Shown here piece by piece: positions 34,753 through 43,841 of a stretch of DNA of 64,000 nucleotides. Both the position numbers and the translations under genes were made by a program. How positions within the stretch are numbered: position 1 is the stretch's first letter; each line of letters starts with the position of its first letter. Source of the DNA: CAYQJS01 sp964417895 (lineage in GTDB: Bacteria; Chloroflexota; UBA6077; SHYK01). The stretch spans positions 21,258 to 85,257 of the forward strand of contig CAYQJS010000018.1 in NCBI GenBank assembly GCA_964417895.1, given 5' to 3'. The notes beneath the pieces were generated by a model that was not told the origin of the DNA, did not search any database, and saw only the letters and a list, made by a program, of their open reading frames with translations.

Positions 34753-34876
34753 CTTCACTGTCCATCGGCGGGCCCGAAGGGGCTGAGAGCTCGGGTTTAG
34801 CAGCCCGCCCGGTTTGATCCGACGCGCGGCGCTCGATAGCATAGGCGAAATTAGCCACGGGCGAGGAGTTGCTCAT

Positions 34877-36112
34877 ATGGTGCACACGGTTCAGAGCCTG
34901 CGCGAGCTGGCATCGCAGTGCGAGACGGAGAACACGCGACTCGTCGGCCACCACGACCTGAACGGCATCGGCGATGCCATGCAGATCGTGAAGAAGGACA
35001 ACTTCGTCTATGTGGCGCACGTAGGCTACAACGACCTGGCGCTCTCGATCCTCGACGTGTCGGACCCGGAGAACCCGAAGCTCCTCCGCCAGATTCCCAA
35101 GTCCAAGAACGCCCACAGCCACAAAGTCCAGATCGTCGGCGACATCATGATTCAGAACAGCGAGTACCTGCCCTATGTGAAGAAGGCCGACGACGACGCG
35201 CCGATCTGCGGCGTTTACGTCTACGATCTTGAGGATCCCACCGACCCGAAGCAGGTCGGCTTCTACAACGTCGAGGGCCGCCGCGGCGTGCACCGCGTCT
35301 GGTTCCGCGACATGCCGTACGCCCACCTCTCAGCGCAGGTGCGCGGCGCGCGAAACCAGGGCTATCAGATCGTCGACCTATCCGACCCGAGCAACCCGAC
35401 GATGGCGGGCTGCTGGTGGGTGCCCGGCACCTTTCCCGAAGACCCCGACCCCTGGGTAGCGCTCGATCCGGAGCAGCATGAGCTGGCGGTGCACGGCGTC
35501 ATCCCGCTGGGCAATCGCGGCTATTGCTCGTGCCTGGACGCGGGGCTCGTGATCCTCGATCTGAGCGACCTGAGCGACATCAAGGTCATCAGCCGTCTCA
35601 ACTGGTGCCCGCCATACGCCGGCTTCGCCCACACCTCGCTGCCGCTTCCCGAGCGCGGCCTGGTGGTGGAGGTGACCGAGGCGCACATGTCGCCCCATGA
35701 GCGGGACCGCGATCGGCGCATCTGGATGATCGACATTCGCGACGAGCGCCAGCCGGTGATGATCAGCAGCTTCCCCCGCCCGAAGCCGGCCGCGAAATGG
35801 GGAGTTGCGAGCTACTACGATCTGGGCGGGCGCTTCGGCCCCCACAACATCCACGAGAACTACGCCGGGAGCCTGGTCAGCGACCGCATCATCTTCTCGA
35901 CCTGGTTCAACGGGGGGATGCGCATCCACGACATCTCGAATGCCGACCGGCCCGAGGAGGTTGGCTTCTTCGTGCCGCCGGCGCCCGAAGGGGAGCAGAC
36001 GATCCAACTCAACGACGTGTACGTGGACAGCGACCGCCTGTGCTACGTGGGCGACCGCATGAATGGGGGCCTCTACATCGCCGAGTACACCGGTCCGCTC
36101 GGCCCGAGCTGA
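34877..36112 (+). CDS. LVIVD-repeat beta-propeller protein
   Basis: A 411-residue protein built of repeats such as LSILDVSDPENPKLLRQI, VYVYDLEDPTDPKQVGFY, YQIVDLSDPSNPTMAG, LVILDLSDLSDIKVISRL and MRIHDISNADRPEEVGFF, characteristic of LVIVD propellers. No signal peptide is present, so it is probably cytosolic. Function is unknown for the family; some fold relatives bind selenium or metals. GAGGAG lies 8 nt before ATG 34877. A paralogue of the same layout, including HPHNIHEN/HNCHEN-like His-Asn motifs and the terminal G-YxxEYTG, is at 52875-54089. Confidence 0.9.
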   Translation: MVHTVQSLRELASQCETENTRLVGHHDLNGIGDAMQIVKKDNFVYVAHVGYNDLALSILDVSDPENPKLLRQIPKSKNAHSHKVQIVGDIMIQNSEYLPYVKKADDDAPICGVYVYDLEDPTDPKQVGFYNVEGRRGVHRVWFRDMPYAHLSAQVRGARNQGYQIVDLSDPSNPTMAGCWWVPGTFPEDPDPWVALDPEQHELAVHGVIPLGNRGYCSCLDAGLVILDLSDLSDIKVISRLNWCPPYAGFAHTSLPLPERGLVVEVTEAHMSPHERDRDRRIWMIDIRDERQPVMISSFPRPKPAAKWGVASYYDLGGRFGPHNIHENYAGSLVSDRIIFSTWFNGGMRIHDISNADRPEEVGFFVPPAPEGEQTIQLNDVYVDSDRLCYVGDRMNGGLYIAEYTGPLGPS

Positions 36113-36333
36113 GGCATCGAGCTGAGAGTTCCGAGTTCCGCCGCTATCGGCGGGCCGGCTGAAGCCTGAGAGGCGCACTTACACGATTCGTGCGTGTCAC
36201 ACGGAAGGCCCATTCGCGGCGACTGAGCGGATCAAACGGCACGTTGACCGCTTCCTCGACGAGGCTGAAGGAGCGGTCGCGGGCTCCGACTGAGAGCTCG
36301 TCCGCCAGCGCGCCCGTCAAGTAGGCCGCGCTG

Positions 36334-36837
36334 CTACTCCCCGCCCATCCGCTGCGCCGGCAGGAGGTCTTCGGCCTTCTTGTCCCCCGCTCGGCGGAAG
36401 GACCGTCGGCTGATTGGGCTCTCCTTCACTGGAGTCGTGGCCACCTGGTAGAGCACGGTCGGCTCGTCCGTCTCGTTGGCGAGCTGGTAGTAGTGGCCGG
36501 CGTTGATGTGGACCAGTTCACCCGGCTTCAACTTGATCTCCTCGTCGGGGTTGATGCCGCGAATCGTCAGCTCGCCCTGCCACACCATGAAGATGTGCTC
36601 CGAGCCCGGGTGGCAGTGCATCTCGTCGCGCATACCGGGCTTGTAGTAGTTGAGGGCGATGTTGGCGCGCTTGTTGCGGGTCAGAGCGATGTAGGAACCC
36701 CGCTCGCGAGGCCTAGCGTTGTCGGGGATGCTGACCACCTGCCAGCTCGCGGTGGTGAGCTTCTGCTTCTTCGAAAGTTCCTCGGGTTCGCCCCTCCCGA
36801 TGATGCTGTCGTCCACGAACTCCCGGATCGCTGCCAT
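36334..36837 (-). CDS. Cupin domain protein
   Basis: A 167-residue single-cupin protein. Cupin motif 1 is MHCHPGSEHIFMVWQGEL (metal ligands H, H, E), motif 2 LKPGELVHINAGHYYQLANE. Such proteins can be dioxygenases, isomerases or ligand sensors. It is upstream of, and in the same orientation as, nothing close; the Rieske oxygenase gene follows about 30 nt away on the same strand but is transcribed before it. A link with that oxygenase is possible. Confidence 0.9.
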   Translation of the reverse strand: MAAIREFVDDSIIGRGEPEELSKKQKLTTASWQVVSIPDNARPRERGSYIALTRNKRANIALNYYKPGMRDEMHCHPGSEHIFMVWQGELTIRGINPDEEIKLKPGELVHINAGHYYQLANETDEPTVLYQVATTPVKESPISRRSFRRAGDKKAEDLLPAQRMGGE

Positions 36838-36867
36838 GGTTGCCTCCCGAGTGCTGCGTTGGCGAGA

Positions 36868-38173
36868 TTATAGGGCCGGCGGGGTGAGCGCCTCTCTGCC
36901 GGCGGCGTAGTGCCGCTTCCAGGTGGTCCGCCAGTCGTCAGGAGCCGCGATCAGTGCGTCCACCGCGCCCAGGAACGGGAAATAGTTAGCGGCGGGATCT
37001 CGCACGACATGCGGGGCATCGTCGCCGGCCCGAATGTCGCTAATGGCCTTCAGCAGCTGCAGCCGCTGCATCACGATCGCCTTGTCCGACCACGCGACGT
37101 GCTCCTGCGTTCGATCCTGGATTGCGCCCGCGGTCTCGGTGGCCAGCTTGTCGTGCACGACGAAATTGAAGCCGATGCCCGCCCAGGTCCGGGTGCTCAT
37201 CTCCTCGCGGTCCTGCAGGTAGCGGTTGGCCCCGGTCCGGGTCAGGTGGTAGTCAGGCAGTGTCTCTTCGGACCGCTGGTCATAACGGACTCGGTCGATG
37301 GCAGCCGTGCGGCTGAAGCTGATCGTGTACTTCCAGTGGTGCGTGTCGTCGATGGGCACGTGCCATTCACGCTGTATCCCTCAGAACGCCCACCGCCGGG
37401 GAACGCAGAGAGGTTCGGGTAGATGAAGTTCGAGATCCGGAGATAACGTCCGTCAGGGTCGGCCTTGCGGACAGCAAAGATGCGCAGGCCGAAGTCAGTT
37501 GCCTCAACTTCGAGCTCGGGCCCCGCGTCGGTGTAGAGGGCGTCCGTCGACGCGCCCGCCCCGAGACCGTTGTCCTCCCGTCTCCAGTTGACCCGGTGCA
37601 GGATCCCCAGGTGGACCGGGTCAATGTTGCCCTCGTTGCCCTGAAGGTAGTTGCAGTCCATGTGCGCCTTGGTGCTGGTCCGGCGCTCGTCGGGCGCCGT
37701 GAGGAACTCGTAGTCGGGGAGGAGGGGCGGCTCGCCGGGGCCGAGGTAGGCCAGGATCATGCCGCCGGCCTCGCGGCATGGGTACGCGGGGTGGCGGATG
37801 CGTTCGTGGAAGGGCCTGCCCTGAGCCTGCCGAAGGATGCTGCCGGCCGGCTCGCCGGGCTGCTCCAGGCAGCGGCCGCCGATGTCGTAGAGCCAGCCGT
37901 GGTAGATGCACCGCAGCCCCCCCCCGCCTCCAACCGCCCGTAGCTGAGGTCGGCCCCGCGGTGAGAGCAATGGAGCCCGAGGAGGCCCGGCCGCCCCTGC
38001 TCGTCTCGGAAGAGCACCAGCTCTTGGCCCAGCAGCGCGACGGGAACGGGCGCCCCGCCCCGCGGTAGCTCCTCCGATAAAGCGGCCGGCTGCCAGTAGC
38101 GCCGCATAAGATCGCCGCCGGGCGTCCCGGACCCGGTCCGGGTCAGCAAGTCGTTCTGCTCTCTCGTCAGCAT
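36868..38173 (-). pseudogene. Rieske non-heme iron oxygenase, alpha-subunit type, two frameshifts
   Basis: ATG 38173 (GGAGG upstream) gives MLTREQNDLLTRTGSGTPGG and the first Rieske ligands CSHRGADLSYGRLE. The frame is lost in a run of nine C (37917-37925). One base over, the second ligand pair follows (LRCIYHGWLYD), then the iron-site region MDCNYLQGNEGNIDPVHLGILHR. A second shift near 37367 (SVN/HVPIDDTHHW) leads to the rest of the catalytic domain, ending at 36868. One extra G in each place restores about 435 residues, resembling phthalate- or vanillate-type oxygenases. Each break looks like an undercalled base. No reductase gene adjoins it. Confidence 0.87.
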
Positions 38174-38291
38174 GCCGCGCACCTCCGGCGAGTCAAGATT
38201 TCATTGAGAAAAAGACCCGCCGTGGTGGAACGATAGCACGCGGGGGGAAGCCGGCAACAGCGCATCTACGCGCGCCGGCACGGCACAAGCC

Positions 38292-40037
38292 TCAGAGCAC
38301 GTCCCACTCGTGCACGTTGCGCGTGAAGGTGCCATAGAGCTGGGCTCCTTCGGCGCCGCCTTTGAAATCATCCAGCGCCTTGATGCCCTTGCGCACCGCG
38401 GGCGTTGTCGGATTGAAGTAGAGCAACAACAGAGGCAGCTCCTCGGCCATCAGGTCTGAGATCGCTCTGATCGCCTGTTCCCGGTCGGCGACGGTGATGC
38501 TCTGGCGATACTGGTCGATGAGCGGATCCATTCGAGGGTTGATGTAGTGGCCACGGTTGGTGCCCGAGTAGTTCGGCGGCACTGCGGATTGGCGGGAATC
38601 GACCCGGTTCAGAATCGAATCGCCATAGCCCGCGGCTGACGTCTCAAAGACCGGGTAATTGGAGCGGTACTCTCGGTCGCGTACTCGCGCCCCGGGGATG
38701 ACGTGTTGCTCGGCGACCCCTACGCCGACCTGCCTGAAATAATCCGCGATGATCGCGATCTCTCGATCGCCCCCCTCAGTCGTCCACAACCTGACGGAGA
38801 ACCGCTGCCCATCCGAGCCGACGAGGCTTCCATCTGCACCCCGGCTCCAACCGAGGTCGCGCAGCAGGGACGTGGCGCGCGCCGGATCATAAGCAAAGTG
38901 GGCGAACCCATCCTTCACGGCATCGTGGAGCCGATCACCCGACGGGAGCAGCGAGTTGGCGGCGAACTCTCGATGGCCGTGCTGGACGACCTCCGAAGTG
39001 GCCGCGCGATCGATGGCGGTCATCAGCGCCCGGCGCACGCGCGGATCGAGCAGGGCAGGCGCTTCCTGGATGCGCGGATCAAATTGTGGGGCAAGGAAGC
39101 GCGTTGTGCCGGTGCCGAGGTAGACGGTGCCCGCGCCCGACTTGTCCCAGGCTTCCTTCAGATCGAGGCCGAGGTCCGCGCCCAGGGAGTTGTCCATGAG
39201 CACGTCGACGCTGCCGGCCAGTGCCGCCGAGTACAGCGCGATCTCGTCGTTGAAGACACGGACGATGATGCGATCGACTTTCGGACGGCCGAGGAAGTAG
39301 CCCTCGTACGCCGAGAACTCGATCTCGGAGCCAGGTCGGAACTCGGCGAGACGGAACGGCCCCAGGTGCACGAACTCGGTCGTCCAGTAGGGGAGGTTGA
39401 TGAACCCGAGCGGGTCGAGGCCGCGGTAAGGCTGTTCTAGCAGGTGCCGTGGCAGCGGCCAGAAGGCGCGCAGCCCGATGGAGTCGGCCTGGTAGTAGTG
39501 TGCCTTCCAGAAGATGACGAAAGTGTAGTCATCCGGCGCTTCGGCGGCCGCCATCTGCGTGGTGGCTTCGAGATTGAGCTGGGGAACGTTGGGGTCCTTG
39601 GCCAGCTCGTACGTAAAGAGGAGATCGCGAGCCGTGAACGGGGCGCCGTCATGCCAGGTGACGTCGCGGCGGAGCGGGTAGGTCGTCTTCATCCGCCCGT
39701 CCGGTAGCAACTCGATGGACCCATCGTCGAGGGACGGCACGCGGGCCGCCAGCCGCGGTATAGGGCGTCGAACGTCGCGGTCGGAGGTCACGAGCCCCTG
39801 GGCATACACCTCATTCACCGACTGCCATCCGCCGGCCGTCGTGTTGCTACCGGCTATCGGTAGAACCAGCACGGCGTTCGACACCGCCAGCACGATGGTC
39901 TTGACTCGCGTGCTGCTCCCGCCGGTTGAGCCGCCGTTGGCCGGCGGCGCCGGCGAGGAGCTCGGGGCGCACGCTGACAATATCAGGGCAGCCCCCGCCA
40001 GGAGCCAACTGGTCCTCCACATCGCGGTCTTCACCAT
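38292..40037 (-). CDS. Extracellular substrate-binding lipoprotein, oligopeptide/dipeptide type (SBP_bac_5)
   Basis: A 581-residue lipoprotein. The signal MVKTAMWRTSWLLAGAALIL ends in lipobox LSAC, followed by a Ser/Gly/Pro-rich linker. Family segments include YPLRRDVTWHDGAPFTARDLLFTYELA, GPFRLAEFRPGSEIEFSAYEGYFLGRPKVDRI and DPRVRRALMTAIDRAATSEV. Its architecture and C-terminus (ARNVHEWDVL-like) mirror the binding protein at 14408-16117. No permease genes adjoin it. The ligand is unknown, perhaps peptides or an organic acid complex. Confidence 0.9.
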   Translation of the reverse strand: MVKTAMWRTSWLLAGAALILSACAPSSSPAPPANGGSTGGSSTRVKTIVLAVSNAVLVLPIAGSNTTAGGWQSVNEVYAQGLVTSDRDVRRPIPRLAARVPSLDDGSIELLPDGRMKTTYPLRRDVTWHDGAPFTARDLLFTYELAKDPNVPQLNLEATTQMAAAEAPDDYTFVIFWKAHYYQADSIGLRAFWPLPRHLLEQPYRGLDPLGFINLPYWTTEFVHLGPFRLAEFRPGSEIEFSAYEGYFLGRPKVDRIIVRVFNDEIALYSAALAGSVDVLMDNSLGADLGLDLKEAWDKSGAGTVYLGTGTTRFLAPQFDPRIQEAPALLDPRVRRALMTAIDRAATSEVVQHGHREFAANSLLPSGDRLHDAVKDGFAHFAYDPARATSLLRDLGWSRGADGSLVGSDGQRFSVRLWTTEGGDREIAIIADYFRQVGVGVAEQHVIPGARVRDREYRSNYPVFETSAAGYGDSILNRVDSRQSAVPPNYSGTNRGHYINPRMDPLIDQYRQSITVADREQAIRAISDLMAEELPLLLLYFNPTTPAVRKGIKALDDFKGGAEGAQLYGTFTRNVHEWDVL

Positions 40038-40076
40038 CGCGTGCGCGATCATGGGGAGGGGGAGAGAGCTGGTTCC

Positions 40077-40108
40077 CTCCCCCCTTGAGGGGGAGGGCTA
40101 GGGGGGGA
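40077..40108. repeat. C/G-rich palindromic repeat
   Basis: CCCTCCCCCCTTGAGGGGGAGGG type, between the binding-protein gene and the VOC gene; possible hairpin in the transcript. Confidence 0.75.
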
Positions 40109-40137
40109 GGTACGCCCACGTTCATGCGAAATATCCA

Positions 40138-41163
40138 TTACCCGCGGGCCTCGGCCCAGTACGGGGGGTTCTCGCCGCGGATCGCGGCCATCCCTGGCAC
40201 GACCTCGTAGAGGGACGCATCGCCCGCCGCGAACTTGCCACGCGTGAAATGGAACTCGTTGTTGTCCCAGTCCGAGAAGTTCTCGCCCCGGCGGTTCGGG
40301 TCGCCCCACTCGCCGCGCAGCACCGAGCCCGGGTGGCTGGTGAACGGCTCGACGAGCTGACGGCGCGTCTCGAGGTCGGGCGCATCCTTGTAGCCCGCGT
40401 ACTTGCGACCGTCCTTCGTGCCTGCCCAGACACGCGCATACGCCTCGTCCCAGTGCTCGGTGCGGATCGTGAGCGCGGTGTGCACGCCGAACCACTGCGA
40501 GCCGCCCCGCGTCTCGGCGTCATGGGCGATCTTCCGGAAGATGATGCGCCCGCCGCCTACCTGCCGAAAGACGAGTAGGTCCTCCGGGATGTCGGCGCTG
40601 TGGATCGGGTCCAGCGCCATCAACTCACCGTGGAAGCGCAGGGTGCGGTCGAGGTCGCGGCTCTCGAGGACGACGTGGCTGATCCGGCCAAGGCCCGTCG
40701 GGTTGCCGCTGTCCATCGCGCCCGGCGGGAGCGAGCGCGGAGCCCACAGCTCGTACTCGTTGGCGTCGGGATCGCGAAAGTAGACGACTGTGCCCTCGTC
40801 CCCGCCGTCGGAGATGCGCATCGGGTCTGAGTGCTCGACGCCTTGCTCGTCGAAGCGGCGGAGGTGGCCCTCGATATCTTCCGGCCGCACGAAAAAGCCG
40901 TAGCGGGGCAACCCCTGGCCCAACGGCCAGGGCGAGGGCAGCATGTCGAGCTGAAGGAAGCCGCCGATCTCGTGGCGGCCGACGTCGTAGAAGCTGCGGA
41001 TATAGCCGCCGCGATTGTATTGGACCGTCGAGAGGCCACCCTTATGGGCGACTCGGCCGCCGAGCGTGCCCTCGATGAACTTCTCCCACTTGATCATGTC
41101 GTTCGTCGGGGCGACGAAATGATCGATCCAGTGCACCGCTCCGGGTCGGACATCGCTTTCCAT
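40138..41163 (-). CDS. Two-domain VOC (extradiol dioxygenase-like) protein
   Basis: A 341-residue protein from ATG 41163 (GGGAGGA 8 nt upstream) with two VOC modules. The first starts VHWIDHFVAPTNDMIKWEKFIEGTLGG and ends VVYFRDPDANEYELWAPR. The second starts GRISHVVLESRDLDRTLRFHGELMALDP and ends near NEFHFTRGK. The His ligand positions at the start of each module and the Glu of EYELW fit an Fe(II) or other metal enzyme such as a type I extradiol dioxygenase. The frame upstream to 41304 has no ribosome site. The substrate may be a catechol made by the Rieske oxygenase. Confidence 0.88.
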   Translation of the reverse strand: MESDVRPGAVHWIDHFVAPTNDMIKWEKFIEGTLGGRVAHKGGLSTVQYNRGGYIRSFYDVGRHEIGGFLQLDMLPSPWPLGQGLPRYGFFVRPEDIEGHLRRFDEQGVEHSDPMRISDGGDEGTVVYFRDPDANEYELWAPRSLPPGAMDSGNPTGLGRISHVVLESRDLDRTLRFHGELMALDPIHSADIPEDLLVFRQVGGGRIIFRKIAHDAETRGGSQWFGVHTALTIRTEHWDEAYARVWAGTKDGRKYAGYKDAPDLETRRQLVEPFTSHPGSVLRGEWGDPNRRGENFSDWDNNEFHFTRGKFAAGDASLYEVVPGMAAIRGENPPYWAEARG

Positions 41164-41340
41164 GGTGTGGTCCTCCCTCGGCGCTTCGGTCGGGCCGTCC
41201 ACACCCCACACTAGCGCATGATGGCCCGTGGCACAAGAGGAGCTGCCAGCACGAACCAGGTCTGTTCCCTGCGTCAGGAGGACCACGCGGCCGTTGATGA
41301 GCAATACGGGGGAGATCCAGGCCGCGGGTCTTGAGCGCCC

Positions 41341-41459
41341 GCCTCACGCCAGAGGTCTTTCGTGCCATCGTCGCACTCGTCCCGGACGCCTGGCTCGACG
41401 ACCCCACCTTCTCCAGCCCGGACGAGCGCCGGGCCGCACGACGGCGTCAGCAAAATTGA
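41341..41459 (+). pseudogene. HipA-like kinase C-terminal remnant
   Basis: About 39 codons (LTPEVFRAIVALVPDAWL, then DDPTFSSPDERRAARRRQQN, stop TGA 41457-41459) resemble the C-terminal end of HipA-like kinases (LTPEVFRAIVALVPDAWL...ERRAAYVRYL type). No upstream kinase domain is present, so this is a fragment. The match is from memory of the family. Confidence 0.4.
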
Positions 41460-41517
41460 TGGGCTCAACGAGCCCGACGTAGACTCGAGCCGTCTCTTCT
41501 GTGGACGGAATCGATAG

Positions 41518-42579
41518 ATGAGTGGATTGGATAAGCCCATCGTCATCGCGCAGTCGGGCTACCACGTCGGCCATGAGCGATCGTGGCGAGCGGCCGAAGA
41601 ACAGGGTTTTGTGAAAGAGGAGGGCCTCGAACGCTACGTTTATGAGCCAGGGGGCCTGGTCCCCGCACGATTCGAGTCCGAAGCGCTCGGCCTCCAGATG
41701 TGGGAGCGCGGCGTGGACATCGCCACCGCCGTCAACGTCTGGTCGGCTGTCATTCAGCGCGCTCGTGGCGAAGACGTGTTCATCGTTGGGGGCTGGCGCA
41801 CGATGTTGGCCCCAAAGCTGATCGGGGCAAAGGGCATTACTCGCCCTGAACAGCTTCGCGGGTCGAAAAGCATGGTCCGCGATACCGCGGGGATGGGCTA
41901 TCTCGGTGTCGCGACGGCTTTGCGGAAGTTTGGAGTTGGTCCCGAGGATATCGAATGGATCAAGAACCCGTTCGCTGGCTACGGCAGCGATCCGGGGATG
42001 CTGGACCGACTCCGCTCCGGCGAGTTGCAGTTTCTCCCGCTGGGCGGTGATGACGCCGATCGGCTTGTGAGCGAAGGGCACGCTGTGGTCCTTGACCTGG
42101 AAGACTTCTACCGGCGAGGGGGGGCCTGGCCTACCGGTCGGGTAATCGTCGCCACCGCGCAGACCATTGAAAAGCGCGGCGAGGAGCTGAGGGCGTTCCT
42201 CCGGGCCAGCCTGCGCGGTTTCTGGTTCGTCGAAGACCCCGGGAATCACCGCTACATGTACGACCTCGAGACGCGCCTGCGCCAGAAGACATTCAATGAA
42301 GACGAGCGGCGGTTACGGATGCTGAAAGACGAGAATCCGCCGCCGGCGGAGGACGGCCGCCGACGCATGGGCCCTATGGTCATGGACGGCCTCGTATCGC
42401 GCGCTGGGCTCGCGGGTGTGATCGAGAGCATGGCGCAATTCGGAGACCTCGAACGTTCGATCGACGTCGACGATGTTCTGAAAGACGCGGCATCGATAGA
42501 TGCTTTCCGGAAGCTGCTCGACAGGGGTCTCATTGATCGCGAGGAGCTGCAGCAGTGGAGAAATGCAAGGGGCTACTAA
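41518..42579 (+). CDS. NMT1/THI5-like or SsuA-like substrate-binding protein without signal peptide
   Basis: A 353-residue periplasmic-binding-fold protein (PIVIAQSGYHVGHERSWRAAEEQGFVKEEGL, MWERGVDIATAVNVWSAVIQ, RGSKSMVRDTAGMGYLGVATALRKFGVGPEDIEWI). These features are typical of the aliphatic sulfonate/thiamine precursor-binding group. It has no signal peptide or lipobox, so it is either cytoplasmic or mis-started. Permease genes are absent. It might act as an enzyme-like THI5 relative or a ligand sensor; evidence is insufficient. Confidence 0.82.
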   Translation: MSGLDKPIVIAQSGYHVGHERSWRAAEEQGFVKEEGLERYVYEPGGLVPARFESEALGLQMWERGVDIATAVNVWSAVIQRARGEDVFIVGGWRTMLAPKLIGAKGITRPEQLRGSKSMVRDTAGMGYLGVATALRKFGVGPEDIEWIKNPFAGYGSDPGMLDRLRSGELQFLPLGGDDADRLVSEGHAVVLDLEDFYRRGGAWPTGRVIVATAQTIEKRGEELRAFLRASLRGFWFVEDPGNHRYMYDLETRLRQKTFNEDERRLRMLKDENPPPAEDGRRRMGPMVMDGLVSRAGLAGVIESMAQFGDLERSIDVDDVLKDAASIDAFRKLLDRGLIDREELQQWRNARGY

Positions 42580-42614
42580 CGGGCGGACCAGGGCGGAATG
42601 TCATGCCGAGGAGT

Positions 42615-42646
42615 CATGGGCCTTCGGGCCGCCCCGAAGGCCCATG
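42615..42646. terminator. Strong 14-bp hairpin after the binding-protein gene
   Basis: CATGGGCCTTCGGG, a 4-nt loop, CCCGAAGGCCCATG: a perfect 14-bp stem 36 nt after the stop at 42579. No T-tract follows on the plus strand, so it may be a Rho-assisted or bidirectional terminator. A TGTCGAA palindrome follows at once. Confidence 0.55.
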
Positions 42647-42650
42647 AAAA

Positions 42651-42732
42651 CCGCTCATGGTGAGCTTGTCGAACCATGCGGCGAACGTTGCCGACCCCCA
42701 GGCTCGTCCTTCGACAGGCTCAGGATGAGCGG
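42651..42732. repeat. Dispersed TGTCGAA palindromic repeat (third copy)
   Basis: Arms CCGCTCATGGTGAGCTTGTCGAA and TTCGACAGGCTCAGGATGAGCGG enclose a longer unrelated centre than in the other two copies (2144-2203, 26307-26362). Confidence 0.82.
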
Positions 42733-42818
42733 TATTGAGGGAGGGGAGCGCCCTCACCCTAACCCTCTCCCAAGAGGGCGAGGGGATTTCGCCTTCGGCT
42801 CAGAACGTCACGCGGCGC

Positions 42819-43841
42819 TCAGCGTGGCGAAAACACGGGGCTCCTGTCAATAGCAGGGTGATTGGTGATATTGCTCACAGCCGACCCATCGGCATTCATG
42901 ATATAGACGTCGGGGTTGCCGAGGCGATCCGCCTCGAAGGCGAGGAGCGAACTGTCGGGCGACCAGGTGGCAGTGTCATCGTTGGCCCAGGGGTAGTTCG
43001 TCACGTTCCTCACATTCGAGCCGTTGGCATTCATGGTGTAAATTTCCCAGTTGCGGGCCTGGCGGTCGGAGTGAAAGGCGATCCTCCCATCGGGCGCCCA
43101 CGTCGGCTTGCGGTCCTGATCGGGGTCGTTCGTCATGTTCCTCTGATTCGACCCGTCGGCATTCATGATGTAGACCTCGTAGTTCCCGTCGCGGAGCGAC
43201 TCGAAGACGATCTGCCTGCCATCGGCCGACCAGGAGGGAGCCTCGTCAGCGCCCGGGACGTCGGTCAGCTGGATGATCCCCGTGCCGTCGATATTCATGA
43301 CGTAGATCTCAAAGTCGCCGGTGCGGTCGGACTCGAAGGCAATCTTCGTCCCATCGGGCGACCAGGAGGGGGAGATGTCCATCGCGATGTTGTTGGTGAT
43401 GTTGGTCACACCCGAGCCATCGGCGTTCATGATGTAGATGTCGAAGTTGCGGGTGCGGTCGGACTCGAAGACGATCTTCGTCCCGTCGGGCGACCAGTCA
43501 GGGCTCACGTCCTCGCTCGGGTGGTTAGTCAGGTTGACCAGCCCGGTCCCATCGATATTCATCGCGTAGATTTCCATGTTGCGGTTCCGGTCGGTCTCGA
43601 AGAGGATCCTGAGTGCCTGGTTCGCCGCCGTAAGCGCGAGCCCGCCGACCTGCGCTGCCGCGAACCCCTCGCCGTCGACCTGCGCTGCCGTGAACCCTGC
43701 CTCGCCGTCGACCTGCGCCGCCGTAACCGCCACGTCGCCGCTGACCTGCGCGGCGGATGGGATCGCGAACGCCATGACCAGGCTCAGCGCCAGAAGGCGT
43801 CCAAACCGTCGGACGTGGTGAACCGTACTGGGCAAAAACAT
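42819..43841 (-). CDS. Secreted PD40/TolB-like beta-propeller protein with N-terminal decapeptide repeats
   Basis: About 340 residues from ATG 43841, with AGGAGG 10 nt upstream. After a signal peptide (RRFGRLLALSLVMAFAIPSAAQ) come three or four short repeats around A-A-Q-V-D/S-G-E/D. Six PD40 blades follow, each with WSPDGTKIxFESDR and YxMNxDGSGxxNITN. Such propellers in TolB-like proteins act in protein interaction outside the membrane. No Tol-Pal partners are near. It is convergent on the NMT1-like gene side and divergent from nothing close. The frame upstream of 43841 is ignored because the ribosome site fits this start. Confidence 0.87.
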   Translation of the reverse strand: MFLPSTVHHVRRFGRLLALSLVMAFAIPSAAQVSGDVAVTAAQVDGEAGFTAAQVDGEGFAAAQVGGLALTAANQALRILFETDRNRNMEIYAMNIDGTGLVNLTNHPSEDVSPDWSPDGTKIVFESDRTRNFDIYIMNADGSGVTNITNNIAMDISPSWSPDGTKIAFESDRTGDFEIYVMNIDGTGIIQLTDVPGADEAPSWSADGRQIVFESLRDGNYEVYIMNADGSNQRNMTNDPDQDRKPTWAPDGRIAFHSDRQARNWEIYTMNANGSNVRNVTNYPWANDDTATWSPDSSLLAFEADRLGNPDVYIMNADGSAVSNITNHPAIDRSPVFSPR

